DNA of 64,000 nt from positions 186,001 to 250,000 of the forward strand of contig CAJTFD010000002.1 in assembly GCA_910575625.1 (NCBI GenBank). Reading direction: 5' to 3'. A program made the position numbers and the translations under genes. Below, in pieces: positions 34,416-43,000 of this stretch; the first letter of the stretch is position 1; every line of letters starts with the position of its first letter. This DNA comes from Clostridia bacterium. GTDB lineage: Bacteria > Bacillota > Clostridia > Lachnospirales > Lachnospiraceae. The notes under the pieces were generated by a model. It was not told where the DNA came from. It saw only the letters and a program-made list of their open reading frames with translations, and did no database searches.

Positions 34416-34988
34416 ATGAAGAAAAAGCAGATCATCGGGCTGGCTGTTGCGTTGGCCGTTCTGGTTGTCGTATATGGGGCGCTGTCCCTGAGCAACCGGC
34501 GCGTGGAAGAGGAGGAGCAGGCCCGGGAAGAAAGCCAGGTCATCCAGGTGGCGGATCTGGGGGAGATCGCATCCTTTTCATTTGAGGCGCCGGCGCAGGA
34601 GCCACTGCATTTTGAGAAAAAAGATGGCGTTTGGATCTGTACAGAGGATGAGGAGCTGGAACTGGAACAGACTTATCCGGAAGGGATCGTGGATACTTTT
34701 GCCAGCCTGACGGCGACGCGCAGGATGGATGAGATTGACGCGCTGGCGGATTACGGCCTGGAAGAGCCGTCTTATGTGATATCCCTTCAGCCAGCGGATG
34801 GAAAAGACAAAAAAGAGTTGACACTTTTGATCGGGAACAGCACGGGAGATGAGTATTATCTGCAGATCGAGGGTCAGGAGGATGTGGTGTATACAGTTGC
34901 GTCCTCGGCTGTGGGGAATCTGGATCACAGCCTGGCCGATATGGAAAAAGCGGAGGACGACGAAGAGACAGAAACCATAGATGAATAA
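34416..34988 (+). CDS. DUF4340 domain protein
   Basis: A 190-residue protein with one N-terminal membrane helix (IIGLAVALAVLVVVYGALSL) and an extracytoplasmic domain that reads like part of DUF4340 (HFEKKDGVWICTEDE, EEPSYVISLQPADG, LTLLIGNSTGDEYYLQIEG, in part). DUF4340 proteins commonly follow GldG in such operons. Shorter than many family members (often 300 or more). ATG 34416 preferred over GTG 34407. A strong terminator follows. Confidence 0.82.
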   Translation: MKKKQIIGLAVALAVLVVVYGALSLSNRRVEEEEQAREESQVIQVADLGEIASFSFEAPAQEPLHFEKKDGVWICTEDEELELEQTYPEGIVDTFASLTATRRMDEIDALADYGLEEPSYVISLQPADGKDKKELTLLIGNSTGDEYYLQIEGQEDVVYTVASSAVGNLDHSLADMEKAEDDEETETIDE

Positions 34989-34993
34989 GGGAG

Positions 34994-35037
34994 AACTGCC
35001 GTACGGGAGAAGTCTGTACGGCAGTTTTGATATTTTT
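34994..35037 (+). terminator. Terminator of the GldA/F/G-like operon
   Basis: AACTGCCGTAC-11 nt-GTACGGCAGTTTT followed by GATATTTTT. Confidence 0.9.
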
Positions 35038-35154
35038 GACAGTTTCTTTATTGAAATCAATCCTATATCCAAAAGAATTATTTGTCGATTTTTTTGCCGG
35101 TAACAGCGATTTCACGGAATTTTTATCTTATGCATGAAAAAATTTTTAAGGGGG

Positions 35155-35183
35155 TTGAAAAAGAACATTAGTTCTGATAGAAT
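35155..35183 (+). promoter_or_regulatory. SOS promoter with LexA box for the Y-family polymerase
   Basis: TTGAAA (35155-35160), 17-base spacer, TAGAAT (35178-35183). The spacer contains GAACATTAGTTC (35163-35174), an exact GAAC-N4-GTTC match to the Gram-positive LexA (DinR) box, placed where a bound repressor would block RNA polymerase. Confidence 0.9.
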
Positions 35184-35209
35184 AAATCTCAGGAAAGGGG
35201 TGTTGAAAA

Positions 35210-36739
35210 CTGGCACAGGAAGAGCGTTTATACATTGCGATCGATCTGAAATCATTTTATGCATCTGTAGAATGTGTGGAACGCGGGCTGGATCCTCTGA
35301 AGACCAATCTCGTGGTCGCCGACCAGAGCCGCACGGAGAAGACGATCTGCCTTGCGGTGTCGCCCTCCCTGAAAGATTATGGGATCCCAGGCCGGCCCCG
35401 GCTGTTCGAGGTGGTACAGCGGTTAAAGGAAGTGAACGCAGAACGCCGCTGCCAGGCCCCCGGCGGGCGGTTTGCAGGTTCTTCCAGTGACGCAGATGAG
35501 CTGGCGGATTCCCCGGAACTTTCGGTCTCCTACATCACCGCACCGCCGCGGATGGCCTATTATATAGAGTACAGCACCAAGGTGTATGATATTTATCTGA
35601 AATATATTGCCCCGGAGGATATCCATGTCTATTCGATCGACGAGGTATTCATGGATGTCACGGGCTACTTGGATATGTATGGATGCACGGCCCGGGAGCT
35701 GGCAGCACAGATCATCGGGGATGTGATGGAAGAGACGGGGATCACGGCGACGGCGGGGATCGGGACGAATCTGTATCTGTGCAAGATCGCGATGGATATC
35801 GTGGCAAAACATATCCCGCCTGATCGGGACGGGGTGCGGATCGCCGAGCTGGATGAGATGTCTTACCGGAGGCTTTTGTGGGAGCATCGTCCTCTCACGG
35901 ATTTCTGGCGGGTGGGCAGAGGGTATGCCCGGAAGCTGGAGAAAAACGGCCTGTATACCATGGGTGATGTGGCCAGATGTTCCATCGGAAAGCCCACAGA
36001 CCATTATAATGAGGGACTGCTCTATCAATTGTTCGGCGTGAACGCGGAACTTTTGATCGACCACGCGTGGGGGTGGGAACCCTGCACGATCGCGGATATA
36101 AAAGCATATAAGCCAGGATCGAACAGCATAGGTTCCGGACAGGTGCTCCCATGTCCTTATACACCGGAGAAAGCACGATTGATCATCCAGGAGATGGCAG
36201 ACCTTCTGGCTCTTGATCTGGTGGATAAAAGGCTTGTGACAGACCAGATCGTACTGACAGTCGGCTATGATATCGAGAATCTATCGGATCCGGCAGTGCG
36301 AAAGGCATATAAAGGGCCGGTCACCACAGATCGATACGGACGGCGGATCCCCAAGCATGCCCATGGAACGATACATCTGGTAAGTCAGACTTCTTCTGCG
36401 CATCAGATCATAGACGCGGCCCTTGAGTTGTATGACCGTATCGTGGATAAAAAGCTGCTGATCCGAAGGGCCTCGATCTCAGCTGAGCATGTATTGGGAG
36501 AGGAGACGGTAAAGGAGAATGTCTCCTATGAGCAGCTGGATCTCTTTACAGACTATGGGGCTTTGCAGCAGCAGAAAATGGAAGAGGAGCGGGATCTGGA
36601 GCGCGAGAGGAAGATGCAAAAGGCTGTGCTGGAGATCAAGAAGAGATTTGGCAAAAATATGATCTTAAAAGGGATGAACCTGGAGGAAGGGGCCAGGTCT
36701 AAAGACCGCAATGAGCGGATCGGAGGCCATAAAGCATAA
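35210..36739 (+). CDS. Y-family DNA polymerase (UmuC/UvrX-like), apparent CTG start
   Basis: About 509 residues. Catalytic motifs are YIAIDLKSFYASVE at the very N-terminus (first Asp, steric-gate region) and YSIDEVFMDVT (Asp-Glu), followed by the helix-hairpin-helix/thumb (GIGTNLYLCKIAMDIVAKH, in part) and little-finger parts. It copies damaged DNA during the SOS response. The protein frame has a stop at 35204 and no ATG, GTG or TTG before the conserved first motif; GTG 35276 would remove that motif. The best start is CTG 35210, nine bases after AGGAAAGGGG. An alternative is a frameshift or sequencing error near 35205. A YolD-like gene follows 17 bases later. Confidence 0.88.
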   Translation: MAQEERLYIAIDLKSFYASVECVERGLDPLKTNLVVADQSRTEKTICLAVSPSLKDYGIPGRPRLFEVVQRLKEVNAERRCQAPGGRFAGSSSDADELADSPELSVSYITAPPRMAYYIEYSTKVYDIYLKYIAPEDIHVYSIDEVFMDVTGYLDMYGCTARELAAQIIGDVMEETGITATAGIGTNLYLCKIAMDIVAKHIPPDRDGVRIAELDEMSYRRLLWEHRPLTDFWRVGRGYARKLEKNGLYTMGDVARCSIGKPTDHYNEGLLYQLFGVNAELLIDHAWGWEPCTIADIKAYKPGSNSIGSGQVLPCPYTPEKARLIIQEMADLLALDLVDKRLVTDQIVLTVGYDIENLSDPAVRKAYKGPVTTDRYGRRIPKHAHGTIHLVSQTSSAHQIIDAALELYDRIVDKKLLIRRASISAEHVLGEETVKENVSYEQLDLFTDYGALQQQKMEEERDLERERKMQKAVLEIKKRFGKNMILKGMNLEEGARSKDRNERIGGHKA

Positions 36740-36756
36740 AAGGAGGGATCGATCTT

Positions 36757-37191
36757 ATGGAGACCTATTTTTACAACAGCCACAAATATGACGATATCAT
36801 GGGTCTGCCCCATCATGTCTCAGCATCCCGGCCGCATATGCCGAGAGGTGACCGGGCGGCGCAGTTTTCGCCTTTTTCGGCGCTGTCCGGTTTTGGAGCG
36901 GCGATCCGGGAGACGGGGCGGCAGACGGATCCACGGATCGGACTGAGCGAAGATGACCGGGCTGTCCTGGATGCCAATCTGCAGATGATCCAGGAGAAGC
37001 TGGCAGACCGTCCGGAGGCGGAGGTCACATATTTTCAGCCTGATGACTGTAAGAGCGGCGGTTCCTATTGTAAGATCAGTGGCCGGATCAGGAAGATCGA
37101 TGCCTGTGGCCGGATCCTGGTCATGGAAAACGGGACCCGGATCCCCCTGGATGAGATCATCGGACTGCGGGAGAAGGAAGACTGCTCTTAA
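36757..37191 (+). CDS. YolD-like family protein
   Basis: A 144-residue protein. The stretch RGDRAAQFSPFSALSGFGAAIRETGR (in part) is typical of clostridial YolD-like proteins, and the C-terminal part (SGRIRKIDACGRILVMENG, then IPLDEIIGL) is the YolD domain. Such genes lie beside UvrX/UmuC polymerases in Gram-positives; they are thought to be functional partners, though the mechanism is not settled. ATG 36757 follows AAGGAGGG. Co-transcribed with the polymerase under LexA control. Confidence 0.85.
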   Translation: METYFYNSHKYDDIMGLPHHVSASRPHMPRGDRAAQFSPFSALSGFGAAIRETGRQTDPRIGLSEDDRAVLDANLQMIQEKLADRPEAEVTYFQPDDCKSGGSYCKISGRIRKIDACGRILVMENGTRIPLDEIIGLREKEDCS

Positions 37192-37201
37192 GTTTCAGAG
37201 A

Positions 37202-37948
37202 TCAAACGCGTTTTAAGCGGAACCAGTAGGGATAGAGGTCCTGAAAACCCAGGCTGGCATACAAAGTCTTGGCGGATATATTATCCGGGACGACTTGGAG
37301 ATAGGCATGCCGGGCGCCCTGGCGGATCCCCTCCTGCAGGATGCGTATGCAGATGGAACGGGCCAGATGCTGGCGGCGGTAAAAAGGGTCCACATGGATG
37401 GCATACAGCCCGATGTGGTCCCTGTCCAAGATCCCTAAGCCGATGGCCACGATCCGGTCGTCACGGATCACGGTGGCGGCGATGGTGTCTTTGGGGATGG
37501 CGGCATACATGGTGGGTACGATCCTGCGGTGGATGCGGCTGTTGGTCCCTTTCAGGGAAAACAGGGCATCCAGCCATTCCCAGCTGATGTCTTTTTCAAG
37601 GTCTACCCGGGTGTCCGGTTCCTGGGAAAAATCCTTGAGCGTCCGGACTTTGACCTCCGTGGGGTGTGCGACCTGGTAGTCCTGTTCGACCAAAAGAGCG
37701 TCAAAGTCTGGGTCGAGCAGGGGTGTGATCTTGAAGATGCAGGGTGTCCCCCAACGGTTGTAGATATTTTCGCAGTAGGCGATCTTTTCATCCAGGGGGA
37801 TCGTGGAAGGGCCGATCTGTTCCACAGAGTTGGTGCGGTGTGTATAAAAATACGAAAAACGCAGCAGCCAGCCGTCGTAGATCTGGAGCTGGTGGGATGG
37901 CCAGGCGTTCAGGGAAAGGTCTTCAATAGTCTTGATATAAGATCGCAT
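37202..37948 (-). CDS. GNAT family N-acetyltransferase
   Basis: A 248-residue protein. The C-terminal half is a GNAT fold with the acetyl-CoA motif RRQHLARSICIRILQ and LYASLGFQDLYPYW. The N-terminal part (NAWPSHQLQIYDGWLLRFS) is typical of two-part acetyltransferases of this kind in Firmicutes. ATG 37948 follows GGAGG at 12 bases. Substrate unknown. It ends 10 bases from the convergent YolD-like gene. Confidence 0.85.
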   Translation of the reverse strand: MRSYIKTIEDLSLNAWPSHQLQIYDGWLLRFSYFYTHRTNSVEQIGPSTIPLDEKIAYCENIYNRWGTPCIFKITPLLDPDFDALLVEQDYQVAHPTEVKVRTLKDFSQEPDTRVDLEKDISWEWLDALFSLKGTNSRIHRRIVPTMYAAIPKDTIAATVIRDDRIVAIGLGILDRDHIGLYAIHVDPFYRRQHLARSICIRILQEGIRQGARHAYLQVVPDNISAKTLYASLGFQDLYPYWFRLKRV

Positions 37949-38028
37949 GATGTAAGGGTACCTCCGGCAGTGATATTTCTTTATGATTATACATATAAAG
38001 CGCTTGGAATACAAGATAGAGTTGGATA

Positions 38029-38057
38029 CTGACAATGGTGAGACAATGTGGTAAAAT
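38029..38057 (+). promoter_or_regulatory. Promoter close to the MATE transporter start
   Basis: CTGACA (38029-38034), 17-base spacer, TAAAAT (38052-38057). The start codon is at 38070, so the transcript would have a leader of only a few bases and no clear ribosome-binding site. Confidence 0.55.
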
Positions 38058-38069
38058 GGATGGATTGAT

Positions 38070-39422
38070 ATGAATAGAGATCTGACGACGGGAAATGTAG
38101 CAAAAACAATGCTTTTATTTGCAGGGCCTATGATCATGGGCAATCTCCTGCAACAGTTTTATAACATCGCGGATACGCTGATCGTGGGAAAATTCCTGGG
38201 TGCGGAGGCGATGGCGGCGGTGGGGACGGCCTATACCCTCATGACGTTCCTCACGTCGATCTTGATCGGCCTGTGTATGGGGAGCGGGTCGGTGTTTTCT
38301 TTTTATTATGGAAAGAAAGATCTTGTGAAAATGCAGGGCTGTATGAAGAGTGCGTTTCTGATGGTGGGGGGCGTGACTGTGGCGGTGGATGCGCTGGCTT
38401 TTCTCCTGGTGGACCCGATCTTGCGGCTGCTGCGTATCCCGGCAGAGATCATGGATGCGATGCGTTTGTATGTACTGATCATTTTTGCCGGTATCTTCTT
38501 TATCTTTCTCTATAATTATTTTGCGTATCTGCTGCGGGCTCTGGGAAATTCAGTGGTCCCGCTGTATTTTTTGGGCGGCACATCGATCCTCAATGTGGCG
38601 TTGGATCTGCTGTTTGTGGTGGTCTTTCATTGGGGGATCGGCGGAGCAGCCATCGCAACGGTCCTCTCCCAGGTGATCTCAGGTGTGGGGATCGGGGCAT
38701 ATACATGGAGAAAAGAGCCTCTGTTAAAAGGGGCCTGGCAGGTGCGGGCAGGATCGCGAGGGGATCGGCGGGAAACACGCCGGGAGATCATCCGTTTTTC
38801 CTTTGCTGCTTCCATCCAGCAGTCGGTGATGAATTTCGGGATCTTGATGGTCCAGGGGCTGGTGAACAGTTTTGGCGTGGCGGTCATGGCGGCTTTTACA
38901 GCGGCGGTCAAGATCGATTCTTTTGCCTATATGCCTGCCCAGGAATTTGGCAATGCGTTTTCTCTGTATATCTCGCAAAATTATGGCGCGGGGAAGATGG
39001 AACGGGTGCGTCAGGGGGCTGTCCGCGCCATGGCGATCTCCGTTGCTTTCTGCCTGGCCGTCTCGGTCCTGGTCTTTGGGGCGGCAGAGTATCTGATGAT
39101 GTTTTTCGTATCGCCCTCGGAGACTGAGATCATCCAGATCGGGGTGGGGTATCTGCGGGTGGAAGGCGCGTTTTACTGCGGGATAGGGATCTTGTTTTTG
39201 TTGTATGCGTTTTACCGAGGGATCAATAAGCCTGAGATGTCGCTGGTCCTGACTGTGATCTCGCTGGGGATCCGGGTGTGCCTCGCCTATCTGCTGGCGC
39301 CCATGCCTGGGATCGGCGTGTGGGGGATCTGGTGGGCGATACCGGTGGGGTGGTTTTTGGCGGATGTCACGGGGATCGTCTATCTGGTACGACTGAGAAA
39401 GAGAAATGGATCGGGTGCTTGA
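38070..39422 (+). CDS. MATE family efflux transporter
   Basis: A 450-residue membrane protein with about 12 helices. N-terminal DLTTGN, then NLLQQFYNIADTLIVGKFLG, in part, is the classic MATE start (NorM/DinF superfamily); a matching second half begins IRFSFAASIQQSVMNFG. It exports drugs or metabolites using Na+ or H+. Start at ATG 38070 fits the family N-terminus even though no Shine-Dalgarno is visible. An acetyltransferase gene follows. Confidence 0.92.
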   Translation: MNRDLTTGNVAKTMLLFAGPMIMGNLLQQFYNIADTLIVGKFLGAEAMAAVGTAYTLMTFLTSILIGLCMGSGSVFSFYYGKKDLVKMQGCMKSAFLMVGGVTVAVDALAFLLVDPILRLLRIPAEIMDAMRLYVLIIFAGIFFIFLYNYFAYLLRALGNSVVPLYFLGGTSILNVALDLLFVVVFHWGIGGAAIATVLSQVISGVGIGAYTWRKEPLLKGAWQVRAGSRGDRRETRREIIRFSFAASIQQSVMNFGILMVQGLVNSFGVAVMAAFTAAVKIDSFAYMPAQEFGNAFSLYISQNYGAGKMERVRQGAVRAMAISVAFCLAVSVLVFGAAEYLMMFFVSPSETEIIQIGVGYLRVEGAFYCGIGILFLLYAFYRGINKPEMSLVLTVISLGIRVCLAYLLAPMPGIGVWGIWWAIPVGWFLADVTGIVYLVRLRKRNGSGA

Positions 39423-39467
39423 GATACAGAACACGACCATAAAAAATAAAGAAGAGGTCATAAAGAT

Positions 39468-40037
39468 ATGCGTTTGAAATACATAGGAGACATAAAAGAT
39501 AAGAGATCGTTCATCACATTATATGAAGAGGCTTTCCCCAGCGAGGAGCGCAAGCCCTTCGGTCTTATGGAGGAGCTGGTCCGGCAGGGGAAGATGGAGA
39601 TGCTCGTCGTTTTAGACGGAGAAGAGTTTGTGGGATTGGCGGCTGTCCTCCTGGCAAAAGAGATCGTGATCTTGGATTATTTTGCCATTTCCCCCTCAGT
39701 CCGGAACCGAGGTTATGGGGGAAGGGCTTTAGATCTGCTGCTCGAACGTTATAAGGAACGGCGATTGATCTTGGAGATCGAGGTGGAGGATCCAAAAGCG
39801 GAGAATGCGCAGGAGCGCGTGAAGAGAAAAGAGTTTTATATGCAAAACAAGATTAAGGAGACAGGTATCTATGCCCATGTTTATCAGACGGATTTTGAAT
39901 TGCTGGCGGCGGATGGAAGATTATCCTTCAAAGAATACGTACAGGCCATGGAGGACACGATGGGAGCGGAGCTTGTTGCAAAACTGGCGCCAAGAGAGAT
40001 CTTCAGGGATCAGAGCATATTTGAAAAACTGTTTTAA
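39468..40037 (+). CDS. GNAT family N-acetyltransferase
   Basis: A 189-residue protein with the GNAT acetyl-CoA motif SPSVRNRGYGGRALDLLLER, in part, and upstream strand IVILDYFAIS. The C-terminal 40 residues extend past the usual GNAT core. Lies 45 bases after the MATE gene and 45 before the RND pump; it may be co-transcribed with either. Substrate not evident. Confidence 0.85.
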   Translation: MRLKYIGDIKDKRSFITLYEEAFPSEERKPFGLMEELVRQGKMEMLVVLDGEEFVGLAAVLLAKEIVILDYFAISPSVRNRGYGGRALDLLLERYKERRLILEIEVEDPKAENAQERVKRKEFYMQNKIKETGIYAHVYQTDFELLAADGRLSFKEYVQAMEDTMGAELVAKLAPREIFRDQSIFEKLF

Positions 40038-40082
40038 CTAATTGCACATTCCAGAGCAAGGCTAAAAAAGGAGGAAAAAAGG

Positions 40083-43000
40083 ATGCTCGCACGTTTTAGT
40101 GTGAAAAAGCCATATACTGTCGTGGTGGCCGTGGTGTTGGTCCTGATCCTGGGCGTTGTTTCATTTACGAAGATGAACACAGACCTTCTGCCCAGCATGG
40201 ACCTTCCGTATGCGATCGTGATGACCACGTACCAGGGGGCCAGCCCAGAGACTGTGGAGACTGTGGTGACAAAACCGATAGAACAGTCCATGGCCACAGT
40301 GACCAGTATTGGGAATGTCAGCTCCATATCCCAGGAGAACATTTCGCTGGTGATCCTGGAATTTGAGGAGACGGCCAATATGGATTCGGCCACGATCGAG
40401 ATGCGTGAAAATCTGGACCAGATCAGTTCGTATTGGGACGACTCAGTGGGCAAATCCATCATCATGAAATTGAACCCGGACATGATGCCGGTGATGGTGG
40501 CGGCTGTGGAAGTGGAAGGGATGAAGGACACCGAGGTGACAGATTTCGTGACGGAACACGTGGAGCCGGAGCTGGAGAGTATCGCGGGTGTCGCCAGCGT
40601 GACCACCACAGGGACGATCACCGAGGATGTGGATGTGCTCATACGGGAAGATAAGATCGCTGCGATGGACCAGCGGGTAAAAAATGCCCTTTATGGGACT
40701 TTTTACGAGCAGGAGCAGGAACTTTTGGATGCGCAAAGTGAGCTGGATGCCAATAGATCCGAACTGGAATCTAAGAAAAACCAACTGGGATCCGGCAGAG
40801 ATGAACTGGGATCCGGAAAACAGCAGGCGGCTGAGCAGATCGGTGAGGGAGCCGCCCAGTTAAATGAAGCGCAGGTCCAGCTGATCGAGGGACGACGGGA
40901 GTTGGAGAAGAACCTGGAGCTTCTGGAAGAAAAGCAGACGGAGCTGGACAGTCGCCGGGAGTCCCTCTATGCCAGTGAGGCTGAGGCAAAGAAGGGCCTG
41001 GCGCAATTGGAGCAGGCAAAGTCCGCCCTAGAACAGCTCCCGGCAGCCATCAATAGCATGCAGGAGAAAAAAGCGGAACTGGAAGGGAAACTGACGGAGG
41101 CGAAAGAGGCCCTGACCCAGATCCAGGCCGCCCTCCAGTTTGCTCCGGATACACCGGAGCTGAAAGAGAAAGAAGCAGAGCTGACCAGCGGGATCGGGCT
41201 GATGGAGAAGGGGATCCAGGATCTGGATCTGAAGATCCAGGAGACACAGGGATCGTTGGATACCCTGCTGGAATCTTTTGGTGCGGATTCGGCCGAAGAA
41301 GGGCTTAAAAACATAAAAACTCAGATCAAGGAAGTAAAGGAAGGCCTGGCCAAGATCGAGGAGGGCAAGGAGAAACTGGAAGAAGGGCAGGCCCAGCTGG
41401 ATGAGGGTCGGGAGAAGATCCTGGCCGCGCGGGAACAGCTGGAAGAAGGGCAGGGTAAGATCTCATCCGGCATCGCACAGCTGAATACCCAGCAGATCCT
41501 GGCATCCGTGGAGATGAGCATCGCCCAGTCGAAGATCGATATAGGCACATTTCAGATAGAGTCCGCCCAGCAGCAGATGGATACTGCCCAGAAACAATTA
41601 GACAGCGGCAGAGAGCAGCTGGACGACGCACGGGATGAGGCGCTGAAAAAAAGTGAGCTGGACGGGATCATCACGGTAGATATGGTGAAAGGGATCCTGG
41701 CTGCGGAGAATTTCTCCATGCCGGCCGGATATGTGGGCGAGGACAGCGAGAAATACCTGGTCCGTGTGGGCGATAAACTGCAAGATGTGAAAAGCCTCCA
41801 GGAACTGGTCATACTGGATATGGATCTGGATAATCTAAATCCGATCTGCTTAGCCGAGGTGGCGGAAGTGGCCGTCCACAACAATTCCAGTGAGATCTAT
41901 GCGAATTTAAACGGAAATCCCGGCGTCATGCTCTCCATCGAAAAGCAGACCGGGTATTCCACCGGTGATGTGACGGATCGGATCTTGGAGCGGTTCGAGG
42001 AGTTGGAAGATACATACGGGCAGCTGGGTGTTTCCGTGATGATGGATCAGGGCATCTACATCGACCTGGTGGTAGATTCTGTGCTGCAGAACATGATCTT
42101 TGGGGCCGTGCTGGCTGTCTTCATTCTGTTCGTGTTCTTGAAGGATATCCGGCCGACGCTGGTGATCGCCTGTTCCATCCCGATCAGTGTGGTGACCGCG
42201 CTGGTGCTGATGTATTTCAGCGGTGTGACCTTGAATATCATCTCCCTGTCCGGCCTGGCGCTGGGGATCGGGATGCTGGTGGATAACTCCATCGTGGTCA
42301 TCGAGAACATCTACCGCATGCGGGGCGAGGGCATCCCGGCGAAAAGGGCGGCGGTGGCCGGTGCGTCCCAGGTGGCGGGCGCGATCAGCGCCTCCACGCT
42401 GACCACGGTCTGTGTATTTGCGCCGATCGTGTTTACGGAAGGGCTGACCCGCCAGCTGTTTGTGGATATGGGGCTGACGATCGCTTACTCATTGCTTGCG
42501 AGTCTGGCGGTGGCCCTCACGCTGGTGCCCATGATGTCGGCGGGGCTCTTAAAGAGGGTCCAGGCGAAACCGGCGCGGATCATGACGAAGATCCAGGGAT
42601 TTTACGGGAAAACCCTGCGTTTATCCCTGCGGCTTAAATATCTAGTCCTGCTCCTGGGCGTGGTCCTCCTCGCGGTCAGCATGATGACCTCCTTCTCTAA
42701 GGGCACTGCTTTTATGCCGGAGATGGAGAGCACCCAGGTGAGCATGACGGTCAGCGTGGAAAAAGACCAGAACTTCCAGGATCTGACCAGGGCGGCGGAC
42801 CAGGTGGTCGAGAGCATCGAGGACATCCCGGATATCGATTCCATCGGAGCCATGGCGGGGGGCAGTATGATGTCATCCATGATGGGCGGCAGCAGCCAGG
42901 ATTCGGTGTCCATGTACCTGGTACTCAAAGAAGACCGCCAGTGGGGCAATGAGAGATTTGAAAAAGAAGTCTTAAAGAGGACAAAGGACATTGATTGTCA

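Noticed and set aside
35134-35490. A plus-strand open frame of 118 codons over the start of the Y-family polymerase
   Set aside because: It is a different frame from the conserved polymerase motifs and has no domain likeness; it matters only as the frame that holds TTG 35203.
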